Origin: Desulfobacteraceae bacterium
GTDB taxonomy: Bacteria; Desulfobacterota; Desulfobacteria; Desulfobacterales; UBA11574
NCBI GenBank assembly: GCA_030613575.1
Contig: JAUWLP010000007.1
Span: forward strand, 1-35,182
DNA length: 35,182 nt
Reading direction: 5' to 3'
The notes beneath the pieces are model-generated. The model was given only the letters and a program-made list of their open reading frames with translations, ran no database searches and was not told the DNA's origin. The position numbers were made by a program, and so were the translations under genes. Positions 18,939 through 29,256 of the stretch are shown here, in pieces (within the stretch, counting starts at the first letter, position 1; every line of letters starts with the position of its first letter).

Positions 18939-19643
18939 TTCAATAATATTTAAAAAATCTGCGGAAAAATTTTGCAGTTCGGATTCAACAATTCTTATCT
19001 TTTGCGTAAAATGATTAAAAGCAATAACCGCCGGTATGGCAGCTGCTAGTCCGGCGGCCGTTGCAATAAGGGCTTCGGAAATCCCGGGAGCGACTACAGC
19101 AAGGCTAGCCGAACCCCTAAGCCCGATACCATGAAAAGAATTCATGATACCCCACACTGTCCCGAACAAACCGATAAAAGGGGTTGTGTTCCCGGTGGTG
19201 GCAAGAAAAGGGACCATTCGAGTCATGCGGGTGGTCTCGGTGTTAATTGCCCGCCGCAAGGCCCGTTTAACATTGCCGATTCCGGTGAATCTGGAACCCA
19301 AAGATGCGCCTTCTGCTCCTGACGAATGTGTTGATCTTGATTCTGTTGGATCCTTGAATCGGCTCGATTTTTTAAGTTCCACATATCCCACACGAAAAAT
19401 CCTGGCAACGGGACTGCCACTGAGCTGCTTTGCCTTGGAAAAAGCATTGGACAGGTTCTTGCTTTTCCAGAAAAAATCAATAAATTCTGCCGACTCGGAG
19501 AATGCCTTTTTGATATACCTATATTTTATTATCATGATTGCCCATGATGTTACCGAAAAAAAGAGCAGCAACAACAGCACAAACTGAACCATAAGACCGG
19601 CGTTAATTATCATGTGTAATACATCTATCTTTGCAAGATTCAT
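18912..19643 (-). CDS. tolQ: MotA/TolQ/ExbB proton channel family protein
   Basis: LATTGNTTPFIGLFGTVWGIMNSFHGIG...APGISEALIATAAGLAAAIPAVIAFN. Confidence 0.93.
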   Translation of the reverse strand: MNLAKIDVLHMIINAGLMVQFVLLLLLFFSVTSWAIMIIKYRYIKKAFSESAEFIDFFWKSKNLSNAFSKAKQLSGSPVARIFRVGYVELKKSSRFKDPTESRSTHSSGAEGASLGSRFTGIGNVKRALRRAINTETTRMTRMVPFLATTGNTTPFIGLFGTVWGIMNSFHGIGLRGSASLAVVAPGISEALIATAAGLAAAIPAVIAFNHFTQKIRIVESELQNFSADFLNIIERDIILYGI

Positions 19644-19820
19644 TAAACAACTCCGTGTTTCATATAATTATACCTGAAACGATAATATTTTCAAAAAGCT
19701 ACAATGTCACCCAATTTCTAATTTTTTCAACTATTTTTTAACTATATGAACCTGATTATGGTGTCAAGAAATTTGGTTTGTTCACAAAATTGTCATTAAT
19801 TTTTGTATTGCTTTATAAAT

Positions 19821-19840
19821 GATGATCTCGTAAAAAGTCA
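19821..19840. repeat. Half copy of the dispersed repeat
   Basis: gatgatctcgtaaaaagtca, identical to 101-120. Confidence 0.6.
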
Positions 19841-19885
19841 AAAAAAATGGTCAATTTTCAATTAAATTTAGTATGGGGAGATCTT

Positions 19886-20455
19886 ATGAAAAACATTGCA
19901 AATCTTTTGTTCAAAGCAAATATTTTAAAAAATATTCCCAGATCCGGTTACCATTTTCTCGGGGCTGGAAAGGAGTCTGTGGCCGAGCATTCATTCAGCG
20001 TTTCATTCATTGCTTTTGTCATGTCTCAAATGGAACCGGATGTTGACGCTCTCAGACTGATAGCCATGTCCCTGGTGCATGACCTCCCGGAGGCAAAAAC
20101 CGGTGACCTTAACTACGTCCAAAAAAAATATGTAACCGCAGATGAAAATAAGGCTGTTAGAGATATTACAAGAGACTTGCCCTTTGGTACAAAACTTGCC
20201 GATCTAATAGAGGAATTTAATGCATGCCGGTCCACAGAGTCCAAACTTGCAAATGATGCGGACCAGCTTGCACTTATCCTTGACTTAAAATCGCTTTCGG
20301 ACATCGGCTATGAACCTCCCAAAAAGTGGCTGCCCTACGCGTTGAAGCGTCTGAAAACCAAAACCGGTCGAACCCTTGCAGAAAGTATTATGCAAACAGA
20401 ATGGGATGCATGGTGGCTTGAAAATTATGTTGACAGTCCAAATAAAAAGGAATAA
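19886..20455 (+). CDS. HD domain-containing hydrolase (YfbR-like)
   Basis: SVAEHSFSVSFIAFVM...LVHDLPEAKTGD (H...HD); start MKNIANLLFKANILK after ggggag SD. Confidence 0.85.
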   Translation: MKNIANLLFKANILKNIPRSGYHFLGAGKESVAEHSFSVSFIAFVMSQMEPDVDALRLIAMSLVHDLPEAKTGDLNYVQKKYVTADENKAVRDITRDLPFGTKLADLIEEFNACRSTESKLANDADQLALILDLKSLSDIGYEPPKKWLPYALKRLKTKTGRTLAESIMQTEWDAWWLENYVDSPNKKE

Positions 20456-20532
20456 ATTTTTTCTTTTGTTTGATGAATTCGATTTAAAATTCATCATTAA
20501 TTGATAACAAGTTCAACGTATTGGAGGAAGAG

Positions 20533-21174
20533 ATGAATTGGCTTACAAACACCATCGGGGCTTCTGTTGGGAAAAAGCTGATGATGGCCATTACCGGCCT
20601 CGGCTTCTGCTGTTTCCTGACAATACATCTTGCCGGCAACCTGACGATATACGGCGGTAAAGATTTTTTTAACTCGTATGTGGATCATCTCCATTCATTA
20701 GGGCCTCTTGTAACCCTGGCAGAATTAGGGCTTTTATTTTTTGCCACCCTACATATTTTAACAGGCACACTCCTTTTTTATCAAAACTTTAAAGCCAGGC
20801 CGATCAGATATTCGGTCAACAAACGTGCCGGCGGACGTACTCTTGGGTCGGCAACCATGCCGTACACCGGTTTTATTCTGCTGCTTTTTGTTATATTTCA
20901 CTTGTTAAATCTTCATTTTGTGGACAAAACCAATACGACCACTTTTCAACTACTGTCGAGTTCGTTTGCAAACCCCGTATATATATTCATTTATACTTTT
21001 GCAGTGATCATTGCAGCGATTCATGTAAGCCACGGACTCTGGAGTGCCTTCCAGACTCTTGGAGTCGATCACCCGAAATATACACCCTTTATCAGGGGCT
21101 TGAGTATTGTATTCAGCGTAGCTATCGGGATCGGTTTTGGTTTTATCCCGATCTATATATCGCTATTAATATAA
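20533..21174 (+). CDS. Type-B succinate dehydrogenase/fumarate reductase cytochrome b subunit
   Basis: Five TM segments; [29 protein letters not shown] ggagg before ATG 20533; precedes FrdA. Confidence 0.9.
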   Translation: MNWLTNTIGASVGKKLMMAITGLGFCCFLTIHLAGNLTIYGGKDFFNSYVDHLHSLGPLVTLAELGLLFFATLHILTGTLLFYQNFKARPIRYSVNKRAGGRTLGSATMPYTGFILLLFVIFHLLNLHFVDKTNTTTFQLLSSSFANPVYIFIYTFAVIIAAIHVSHGLWSAFQTLGVDHPKYTPFIRGLSIVFSVAIGIGFGFIPIYISLLI

Positions 21175-21185
21175 GGAGTTTAAAT

Positions 21186-23099
21186 ATGCAACTTGATGCA
21201 AAAATACCTTCAGGTCCCCTTGCAGAAAAATGGGATAAGCACCGTTTTGAGCTTAAGCTTGTCAATCCTGCCAACAAAAGAAAATATAATATCATTGTGG
21301 TGGGAACAGGTCTTGCCGGCGGTTCTGCCGCGGCATCGCTGGCCGAACTGGGTTATTATGTAAAAAACTTCTGTATCCAGGACAGTCCCCGGCGTGCTCA
21401 CAGCATTGCAGCCCAGGGCGGGATCAATGCCGCCAAAAACTACCAGAATGATGGTGACAGTATCTGGCGTCTTTTTTACGACACCATCAAAGGCGGCGAT
21501 TTCAGAGCCAGAGAAGCCAATGTCTATCGTCTTGCGCAGGTAAGTAATAATATTATCGACCATTGTGTTGCCCAGGGCATACCGTTTGCCCGTGAATACG
21601 GAGGCCTTCTGGCCAACCGCAGCTTTGGCGGCGCCCAGGTGTCCAGGACATTTTACGCTCGCGGCCAGACCGGTCAGCAGCTTCTTTTAGGAGCTTACAG
21701 CTCATTGATGCGCCAGGTAGCGGCCGGCCAGGTCACCATGTTCCCGCGCCGGGAAATGCTGGACATCGTGGTTATCAACGGACAGGCGCGAGGTATTGTT
21801 GTCAGAAATCTCATCACCGGAGAAATTGAAAGTCATGCAGCCGATGCCGTGGTACTTTGTACCGGCGGGTATGCCAATGTTTTTTACCTTTCCACCAATG
21901 CCATGGCATCTAATGTCAGCGCAACCTTCAGAGCATATAAAAAAGGGGCGTTTTTTGCTAATCCCTGTTATACCCAGATTCATCCCACATGTATCCCGGT
22001 TCACGGAACCTATCAGTCCAAACTGACATTAATGAGTGAAAGCTTGCGAAACGACGGGCGGGTTTGGGTGCCGAAAATCCCCGGAGATAAGCGGCCGCCC
22101 AACCAGATCCCTGAATCTGAGAGAGATTATTACCTTGAAGAAAAATATCCGAGCTTCGGTAACCTGGTTCCCCGGGATGTAGCGTCGCGCAATGCCAAGG
22201 CCCAGTGTGATATGGGCAAAGGCGTGGAGGAAACCGGTTTTGCGGTATACCTTGATTTTGCCGATGCCATTAAACGGGACGGCAAAGAGGTTATCGAACA
22301 AAAATACGGCAATCTTTTCCAAATGTATGAAAAAATAACCGCGTCCAATCCTTATGAAGAACCCATGGTGATTTTCCCAGCGTCTCATTATGTCATGGGA
22401 GGCCTGTGGGTCGATTACAACCTGATGAGCAATCTTGACGGACTGTTTGTCATGGGCGAAGCCAATTTTTCGGATCACGGGGCAAACCGTCTGGGCGCAA
22501 GTGCACTGATGCAAGGTCTGGCGGACGGTTATTTTGTTATTCCATACACCATCGGCGGGTATCTTGCGGGGACGGACCGGCCGGAAATCACAACCGATCA
22601 CCCGGCTTTCAAAGAAGCGACCCATTATGTGACCGAACGTACCCGAAAGCTTCTTTCCATCAACGGAAAACGGACTGTGGATGATATTCACCGTCAGCTG
22701 GGTCAAATTCTCTGGGAATACTGCGGCATGTCACGGAACGATGAGGGACTTTTAAAAGCCAGAAAACTTATTCAGGAACTGCGAGAAGAGTTCTGGAAAA
22801 ATGCCATGGTTCCCGGTTCGTCGGAAGACTTTAACCAGAGCCTGGAGCGGGCCGGCCGGGTGGCCGATTTTCTCGAGTTTGCAGAACTGCTGGTTATCGA
22901 TGCCTTTGAACGCAAGGAATCCTGCGGCGGTCATTTCAACGAAGCATACCAGACCGAAGAGCATGAAGCCAGACGTGACGATGAAAATTTCTGTCACGTG
23001 GCCGCATGGGAATATAAAGGGGATGACAAAGATCCCGAACTCTATAAGGAATCGCTTGTTTTTGAAAACGTCACATTAACACAAAGGAGTTACAAGTGA
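21186..23099 (+). CDS. Succinate dehydrogenase/fumarate reductase flavoprotein subunit
   Basis: [60 protein letters not shown]. Confidence 0.95.
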   Translation: MQLDAKIPSGPLAEKWDKHRFELKLVNPANKRKYNIIVVGTGLAGGSAAASLAELGYYVKNFCIQDSPRRAHSIAAQGGINAAKNYQNDGDSIWRLFYDTIKGGDFRAREANVYRLAQVSNNIIDHCVAQGIPFAREYGGLLANRSFGGAQVSRTFYARGQTGQQLLLGAYSSLMRQVAAGQVTMFPRREMLDIVVINGQARGIVVRNLITGEIESHAADAVVLCTGGYANVFYLSTNAMASNVSATFRAYKKGAFFANPCYTQIHPTCIPVHGTYQSKLTLMSESLRNDGRVWVPKIPGDKRPPNQIPESERDYYLEEKYPSFGNLVPRDVASRNAKAQCDMGKGVEETGFAVYLDFADAIKRDGKEVIEQKYGNLFQMYEKITASNPYEEPMVIFPASHYVMGGLWVDYNLMSNLDGLFVMGEANFSDHGANRLGASALMQGLADGYFVIPYTIGGYLAGTDRPEITTDHPAFKEATHYVTERTRKLLSINGKRTVDDIHRQLGQILWEYCGMSRNDEGLLKARKLIQELREEFWKNAMVPGSSEDFNQSLERAGRVADFLEFAELLVIDAFERKESCGGHFNEAYQTEEHEARRDDENFCHVAAWEYKGDDKDPELYKESLVFENVTLTQRSYK

Positions 23100-23860
23100 C
23101 GAAAAACATTAATATAACGTTAAAAGTCTGGCGACAGAAAGGACCCAATGTAAAAGGCGGTTTTGAAACATATCATGCTACAAACATTTCCACCGATATG
23201 TCCTTTTTGGAGATGGTCGATGTGGTCAACGAGCAGCTTACCTTGGACGGCAAAGATCCCATTGCATTCGATCATGACTGCCGGGAAGGGATCTGCGGAA
23301 TGTGCGGCGCCGTGATCAACGGCCGTTCCCACGGCCCGGAAAAAGGGACAACCCTTTGCCAGCTTCATATGAGGCATTTTTCAAACGGGGATACCATTGT
23401 GATAGAGCCGTGGCGTGCTAAGGCGTTTCCCATCGTAAAGGATCTTGTGGTGGATCGCAGTGCCTTTGATCAAATCATTCTTGCCGGGGGGTATATTTCG
23501 GTAAATACCGGAGGTGCCCCGGATGCCAACAGCATACCCATCGCGCAGGAAATAGCTGAACTGGCCATGGATGCGGCTGCCTGTATCGGATGCGGCGCGT
23601 GTGTTGCCGCCTGTCCCAATGCGTCTGCCATGCTTTTTACAGGTGCCAAGATTTCTCAGCTGGCGCTTTTGCCCCAGGGAAAACCTGAGGCGGCCAATCG
23701 TGCTCTGGCAATGGTCAATAAAATGGACGAGCTTTGTTTCGGCAACTGCAGCAATGAACGAGAATGTGAAGCAGAATGCCCCAAGGAAATTTCCATATCC
23801 AACATTGCCCGATTGAACCGTGAATTTGTAAAAGCAGGTTTGGTCTCCGTCGTAAAATAA
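23096..23860 (+). CDS. Succinate dehydrogenase/fumarate reductase iron-sulfur subunit (GTG start)
   Basis: [63 protein letters not shown] overlap with flavoprotein stop. Confidence 0.95.
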   Translation: MTKNINITLKVWRQKGPNVKGGFETYHATNISTDMSFLEMVDVVNEQLTLDGKDPIAFDHDCREGICGMCGAVINGRSHGPEKGTTLCQLHMRHFSNGDTIVIEPWRAKAFPIVKDLVVDRSAFDQIILAGGYISVNTGGAPDANSIPIAQEIAELAMDAAACIGCGACVAACPNASAMLFTGAKISQLALLPQGKPEAANRALAMVNKMDELCFGNCSNERECEAECPKEISISNIARLNREFVKAGLVSVVK

Positions 23861-23873
23861 AACCCATCTCTAA

Positions 23874-23901
23874 CGGCAGGCGGTACGTACCCGGCCTGCC
23901 G
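23874..23901 (+). terminator. Hairpin after the frd/sdh operon (no clear U-tract)
   Basis: cggcaggc (23874-23881) and gcctgccg (23894-23901), 12-nt loop. Confidence 0.4.
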
Positions 23902-24082
23902 CCTCGAGACCTTTCCAAAACGCCACCTTATCCTTCCGTGCGTTGAACTTTTCTTTTATTCCTGACTCTTCAGCAGTTCTTGAAAAAGGACTCTTGACTG
24001 TTAAACAAAAAGTGTAATATTGAATGAATTCGTGAAAAGGCGTTTTCTTGACTTTTTACAATACCACTAATATAAGGTGTTT

Positions 24083-25201
24083 ATGAAAAATCTGTTTTCT
24101 TTTCTTGATAATTTATCGGCAAAACTCGGTATTCATGCGACGTATTTTCATATCCTGTTTAAGGCCCTGGCTGCAGTCGCCGGCGCATACCTTATTTGGT
24201 TTGTTCTAAAACGCGTTCTGGCCTATTTTGAGAAAAAAACGAAAAAGACCGAATTTATGAAAACCAATATTCAAATTTTCAGTGTTATCCGTAAGGCCCT
24301 TCTTTATGGTATGGTGCTTGCAGCCGGTACTTATCTCATCAGACTTTTTAATATCATTCTTTTGGAAAAAATCTTTCAAGCATTCATGATTATACTCCTG
24401 GCAACTCCTGCAAAAGACAGTCTGTTAATCGTACTGGTCTACCTTGAAAAAAATTTAGCAGACAAAACAGAAACCAAAGTCGATGATATTATTTTCGATC
24501 TTCTCAATAAATTTTCAGGTGCTATTATCTATGCGACCGCTGCTATTCTTGCGTTAGACTTTCTGGGAGTCAATGTCATGCCTTTTATTGCCGGCGCCGG
24601 CGTGGCCGGTATTGCCATCGGCTTTGCGGCCAAGGATACATTGTCCAACCTTATCGCCGGGGTGTTGCTCATTATCGATCGGCCATTTGAAATCGGTGAC
24701 CGTATCGAAGTGTGGAGTGCTCCTGCCGGAAGTGCGACCTGGGGAGATGTTGTCGATATCGGCCTGCGCGCTACCAAGATCAAGACGACCGACAATATTG
24801 TGATCATCATTCCCAACAATGAAATCATGAAACGGGATATCGTCAACTACACGATTATTTCGACAAAGATCAGAGTCCGGGTTAATATCGGGGTTTCATA
24901 TGATTCGGATACTGAAAAAGCAAAGGAATTAATCAACCGTGTTGCAAGATCACTGGCCTGGGTTTCAAAAGAACCCCCGCCCAAAGTTGTTGTGAGAAAT
25001 TTCGGAGAATCTTCGGTAGATCTTCAGCTAAGGGTATGGATTGATGATGCACGGAAGCGTATGGATACGATTTCCTGTATAACCGACAAAGTCAAGGAGG
25101 TTTTTGATAAAAACGGGGTTGAAATACCCTACCCGAAAAGGGACATTACCATAGTAAATAAATCCCGAATAGAATCGGGGGAAATCCAAAAAACACCCTA
25201 A
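24083..25201 (+). CDS. MscS-family mechanosensitive ion channel
   Basis: AAILALDFLGVNVMPFIAGAGVAGIAIGFAAKDTLSNLIAGVLLIIDRPFEIGDRIEV. Confidence 0.92.
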   Translation: MKNLFSFLDNLSAKLGIHATYFHILFKALAAVAGAYLIWFVLKRVLAYFEKKTKKTEFMKTNIQIFSVIRKALLYGMVLAAGTYLIRLFNIILLEKIFQAFMIILLATPAKDSLLIVLVYLEKNLADKTETKVDDIIFDLLNKFSGAIIYATAAILALDFLGVNVMPFIAGAGVAGIAIGFAAKDTLSNLIAGVLLIIDRPFEIGDRIEVWSAPAGSATWGDVVDIGLRATKIKTTDNIVIIIPNNEIMKRDIVNYTIISTKIRVRVNIGVSYDSDTEKAKELINRVARSLAWVSKEPPPKVVVRNFGESSVDLQLRVWIDDARKRMDTISCITDKVKEVFDKNGVEIPYPKRDITIVNKSRIESGEIQKTP

Positions 25202-25235
25202 TAAAACTTCTTGATTTGAAAACATATTATAGTTA

Positions 25236-25253
25236 TTACCAAAAATTTGGTAA
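25236..25253. promoter_or_regulatory. Palindromic candidate operator upstream of the HTH-EIIA gene
   Basis: ttaccaaa-aa-tttggtaa, 8-bp perfect arms. Confidence 0.4.
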
Positions 25254-25298
25254 AAGCAAGGGATGTAAATTTAAATCTTTTTGTCGCATGATACCTGT

Positions 25299-25985
25299 AT
25301 GAAAATGACAATACATGAGGTTGCCCGGTGCCTTAATCTTCATGTAAGTACCATAGAACGCTGGATACGCCAGGGAAAAATACCCATACAAAAAACCGGC
25401 AACGGCTATCTATTTGGCGAATCTGCTCTGAAAAAATGGGCTGCAATGTATAGACTGCCGTTTTTAATACCCGAAAAAGTAAAATCTCTGGGGTATGAAG
25501 AGAAACCCGAAAACCTCCTGTCCGCCATGAAGCGTGGCGGTGTGTTGCATGATCTTAAAGGGGATGACGTGGAAACGGCTTTGAAATTTGCCGTTGAAAA
25601 TATGCCTGTTTTATCCAAAACCTCAAAAAAAGAACTTTATCAACTCCTGCTTGAAAGAGAACGCCTCACATCAACCGGCATTGGCAAAGGGGTTGCCATT
25701 CCTCATCCCCGCGACCCGCTGTCGGATGCTTTGAAAAGCCCGGTAATAAGCACATGCTTTCTTGAAAAACCCATAGACTTTGGGGCAGTGGATGACCGGC
25801 CGGTGTTTGTTATGTTTATTCTTTTAAGCCAGTCTATTAAAATTCATCTCCATCTTCTTTCGAGGTTTTCTTTTTGTGTTCGCGACAATTCATTTGTGGA
25901 ATTTTTAAAAACATCCCCTGATGAAGCAGCGTTTTTTGCAAAAATAGCTGATTTCGAAAAACAACTCGATAGAGCAGACACTTAG
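25299..25985 (+). CDS. Excisionase/MerR-type HTH fused to PTS EIIA (Fru/Ntr) domain
   Basis: MTIHEVARCLNLHVSTIERWIRQGKIPIQKTGNGYLF (HTH_17-like) then STGIGKGVAIPHPRD (EIIA active-site His context). Confidence 0.85.
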   Translation: MKMTIHEVARCLNLHVSTIERWIRQGKIPIQKTGNGYLFGESALKKWAAMYRLPFLIPEKVKSLGYEEKPENLLSAMKRGGVLHDLKGDDVETALKFAVENMPVLSKTSKKELYQLLLERERLTSTGIGKGVAIPHPRDPLSDALKSPVISTCFLEKPIDFGAVDDRPVFVMFILLSQSIKIHLHLLSRFSFCVRDNSFVEFLKTSPDEAAFFAKIADFEKQLDRADT

Positions 25986-25996
25986 GTATTGGCAAT

Positions 25997-27727
25997 ATGC
26001 GCATTTTTCAATCATGGCGCTACCCTGCAAACTGGACCATTTTTCGTTTAGACGATCGTCTGCTGCTCATTTTGGTGGCCATTATTGTCGGCAGTTGCAG
26101 CGGTCTGGCATCGGTGGTTCTTAACCGCTTACTAATGGTCATGTTCAATTGGTTTCATGATTTACGCCATTACTGGTGGATTTTTGTGTTGCCGGCTATC
26201 GGCGCTGCGCTCTCTTCCCTGTTTCTGGAAAAAGTTGTTAAAGAAGGGGCCGGGCACGGTGTGCCGGAAGTCATTTACAGTGTATCGCGTTACGGCGGCC
26301 TGCTCAGGTTCCGCTCAAGCTTTTCCAGGCTTATATCCAGCGCTCTTACCATCGGCAGCGGAGGTTCGGCAGGTCCCGAAGCCCCGGTTGTTATCAGTGG
26401 TGCGGCGATCGGGTCCAATATCGCAAAATATTTTTCCTTAAATGACCGCCAGCGAATAACACTTGTCGGTTGTGGAGCGGCCGGCGCAATATCTTCTATC
26501 TTCAATGCACCCATTGCCGGAATGGTATTCGCCATTGAAGTGATCATCGGAGAATGGAAATCCGTAAATATCGTTCCCATTGCCATTGCGTCGGTAGCGG
26601 GTACTGAAATCAGCCGCATCCTTCAGGGAAACCAGATTCCTTTCAGCCACCGCCTGTTCAATATCAGCCATATGGATATTCTTGCCTGCGTTGGATTGGC
26701 TGTATTGACTGCTGCTGCTTCAATTCTGTTAACCCGCCTGCTCAGATTTATGGATAAAATATCAAAGAAATTGCCGGCCCCTTTATGGATACGGGCAGCC
26801 ATAGGCGGTTGCGCGGTTGGCCTGATCGGCCTGTTCCTTCCGGAGGTTCTGGGTAAAGGGTACCATGAGGTTCAAACCATGATCGAAGGTGCTTTTTCAC
26901 AGGGACTTGCAATTGTGGGGCTTGTTACGATCGCAAAGATTGTTGCCACCGCTTTGACCCTGGGTTGGGGGGGGTCCGGCGGAATATTTGCTCCCTGCCT
27001 GGTAATTGGATGTCTTGCAGGATTGACTTATCACCATTGTCTTGCTTTACTATGGCCTTCCGTATCATGGGTAAATGAAGGATGCTTTGCTTTGCTGGGA
27101 ATGGCGGGTCTTATCAGCGGTATGCTACAGGCTCCTCTTACCGGAATCTTTCTTATTGTAGAGATTACCGGAGGATATGAAGTCATTCTGCCGCTTATCA
27201 TCGTATCGGCCATCTCTACGACCCTCTGCCATTACATTGAACCGGCGGCTTATTATATGAAAGAACTCGTAGAGTATGGACATCTTCTAAGACCCGGCAC
27301 CGATGCACGGGTTTTGTCCGATCTTAATGTTTCAGAACTTATAGAAAAGGACTGCATTGCCGTGACACAAAACATGCTGCTGCGCGATTTTATCAGCATC
27401 GTCAAAAAATCTCATCGCAACTATTTTCCGGTGGAAGATGAAGAGACCGGTCATTTTATGGGAATAATTCATTTGGACGATATCCGGCAGTATCTCTTTA
27501 ATCCGGTTATGTATGATACGGTATTTTTAGGCCAGATCATGAACACCCGGGTTGAAGTGGTTGATCCTGACGACGATTTGGCCGATGTTATTCGCAAAAT
27601 GGATGCAAATCGTCTTTTTTCCATGCCGGTTGTTATAAACAACAGGTTCATCGGTTTGATTTCAAAAGGGAATCTTCTGGATCAATATCGCAGAGAGCTT
27701 ATGGTTCAGACGAGCCAGTCGGTATAA
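25997..27727 (+). CDS. ClC-family chloride channel/antiporter with C-terminal CBS pair
   Basis: GSGGSAGPEAPVV, GWGGSGGIFAPCLVIG, C-terminal CBS-like VNPxDDLADVIRKMDANRLFSMPVV-type sequence. Confidence 0.93.
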   Translation: MRIFQSWRYPANWTIFRLDDRLLLILVAIIVGSCSGLASVVLNRLLMVMFNWFHDLRHYWWIFVLPAIGAALSSLFLEKVVKEGAGHGVPEVIYSVSRYGGLLRFRSSFSRLISSALTIGSGGSAGPEAPVVISGAAIGSNIAKYFSLNDRQRITLVGCGAAGAISSIFNAPIAGMVFAIEVIIGEWKSVNIVPIAIASVAGTEISRILQGNQIPFSHRLFNISHMDILACVGLAVLTAAASILLTRLLRFMDKISKKLPAPLWIRAAIGGCAVGLIGLFLPEVLGKGYHEVQTMIEGAFSQGLAIVGLVTIAKIVATALTLGWGGSGGIFAPCLVIGCLAGLTYHHCLALLWPSVSWVNEGCFALLGMAGLISGMLQAPLTGIFLIVEITGGYEVILPLIIVSAISTTLCHYIEPAAYYMKELVEYGHLLRPGTDARVLSDLNVSELIEKDCIAVTQNMLLRDFISIVKKSHRNYFPVEDEETGHFMGIIHLDDIRQYLFNPVMYDTVFLGQIMNTRVEVVDPDDDLADVIRKMDANRLFSMPVVINNRFIGLISKGNLLDQYRRELMVQTSQSV

Positions 27728-27752
27728 TGAAGATTACAGAAAGGAGAATCAA

Positions 27753-28580
27753 ATGAATCACCAACTCCTCCATATTTTCCGAAACAGTCCTCTGGGGAGG
27801 GAAACGCTGCTCCAATCGATCTATTTTTCCAAGCAGGTAAAAGTCACTCCGGTTGTTTACATTCCCAAGTTTACTAAATTTTTAATGTATTTTGAAAACG
27901 ATGTGGTTCAGATTGACCTTGACGATTCGTATCTTATGTCTCAGGACACCGCCTTAGAACACGCGACCGAACTCTTGGAACAAGCAGGCGTGGAACCCAG
28001 GTTTTTTGATCCAAAGCATTATACTGCCTCAACCCTGCCGGATATCCATACGAATTTTGACTACATGAGCTGCCCTCGCAGCATCAGCGACCTGTCTTCA
28101 AAAATCGGCCTGGGCTACATAGGGCCACGGGTCAGACGCATCGTTAAGTCCGCACAATTTCCGGTTCTTATCACCAGCCCGGTTTATAAAAAGTGGGAAA
28201 GTATTGCCGTGTTTTTCGGCGGTTCGGTCAATGCGTTCAATGCCCTAAAACTGGGATTTCGTATATGCAGAATTTCCGGCATGCTTCTTGACGTTTTTAC
28301 CCTGGTAGAAAACAAGTCACAGGAATCATATGAAAAGCTTATCACGGATGAAGATCTTGAAAAGGAAATGAGCCGTTATGTTAATAAATGGCATTTTTTA
28401 AAAAACAGGACGCTTGGAGAAAACCTCTATGATGTACCTCATAACGCCCTCGTTGTCCTGGGTGCATATGGTCACCATCTTTTAAAAACTTTTGTTTTTG
28501 GGAGCAAAATGGAAAAAATTCAGTCTACCATATCCAACAACCTTTTAATCGTAGGTCCGAATTACACCGCAGTCATATAG
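27753..28580 (+). CDS. Universal stress protein-like (UspA) protein
   Basis: Two Usp-like halves; SAQFPVLITSPVYKKWESIAVFFGGSVNAFNALKLGFRIC; follows the ClC gene by 25 nt. Confidence 0.7.
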   Translation: MNHQLLHIFRNSPLGRETLLQSIYFSKQVKVTPVVYIPKFTKFLMYFENDVVQIDLDDSYLMSQDTALEHATELLEQAGVEPRFFDPKHYTASTLPDIHTNFDYMSCPRSISDLSSKIGLGYIGPRVRRIVKSAQFPVLITSPVYKKWESIAVFFGGSVNAFNALKLGFRICRISGMLLDVFTLVENKSQESYEKLITDEDLEKEMSRYVNKWHFLKNRTLGENLYDVPHNALVVLGAYGHHLLKTFVFGSKMEKIQSTISNNLLIVGPNYTAVI

Positions 28581-28605
28581 GCGGCCATCATTTTTTACAA
28601 AACCG

Positions 28606-29256
28606 TCACTCTTTTTGAGCAAGAGAGATATTTTTCAAATAACCGTCAATAATTCTCTGTGGATCTATTTGAAGAGTTTCCGCATATAACTTTAAAAAAT
28701 TTTTTAAATAAAGGTCGGGAGGAAGATTCTCGATCCGATTTTCTTCCATCGATTTGATAACAGAAACACTGATTCTAGTTATAGCATTAATTTCAGATAT
28801 CTCAACCTCGAAAGCCTCTCTCAACTTTCTTAAAGCATCACCTGAAATCGAATCTTTAGAAAGGGTTTCATTCAAAAGCTTTTCTACTTCTTTTTCTCTC
28901 GGTTTTTTTCTAACCCTTTCAGCAAAATTGTCAATGTTTGTCATATTACCCGTATAAAAGGGCACCGGTTTTTTTTGATTTATCATAGATGTAATTGAAA
29001 GGTCAACTTGTCCGGAATCAGTAAGAATAGTGTCGTATGCGGCCCTTTTGTGTTCATCTATCAGCGTTAAAAAAGCCTCTTTTATTGTTTTAAGAATGTT
29101 ATCTCTCTCCTCATTTGAAAACAAAGAATAGGTAACCGGAGAATCGTCATCATAAATTGACAGAGCGTCCCTGTAAGCACGCTTGATCTCAAAAGAGAGC
29201 GAATTTGTTGGAATTTTTAAAATTTCGTAATAATTCAGTCCGTCAAATTTTTTCAT
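28606..29256 (-). CDS. Degenerate DnaJ-like domain fused to RodZ-type HTH_25 domain
   Basis: N-term NYYEILKIPTNSLSFEIKRAYRDALSIYDDD...IKEAFLTLIDEHKRAAYD; C-term LRKLREAFEVEISEINAITRISVSVIKSMEENRIENLPPDLYLKNFLKLYAETLQID. Confidence 0.8.
   Translation of the reverse strand: MKKFDGLNYYEILKIPTNSLSFEIKRAYRDALSIYDDDSPVTYSLFSNEERDNILKTIKEAFLTLIDEHKRAAYDTILTDSGQVDLSITSMINQKKPVPFYTGNMTNIDNFAERVRKKPREKEVEKLLNETLSKDSISGDALRKLREAFEVEISEINAITRISVSVIKSMEENRIENLPPDLYLKNFLKLYAETLQIDPQRIIDGYLKNISLAQKE

Noticed and set aside
26340-26400. ClC protein appeared to lack the gating glutamate (GSAGP instead of GREGP)
   Set aside because: Realigning as GSGGS-A-GPEAP against GSGGS-A-GREGP keeps the glutamate; no unusual gating claim is supported.
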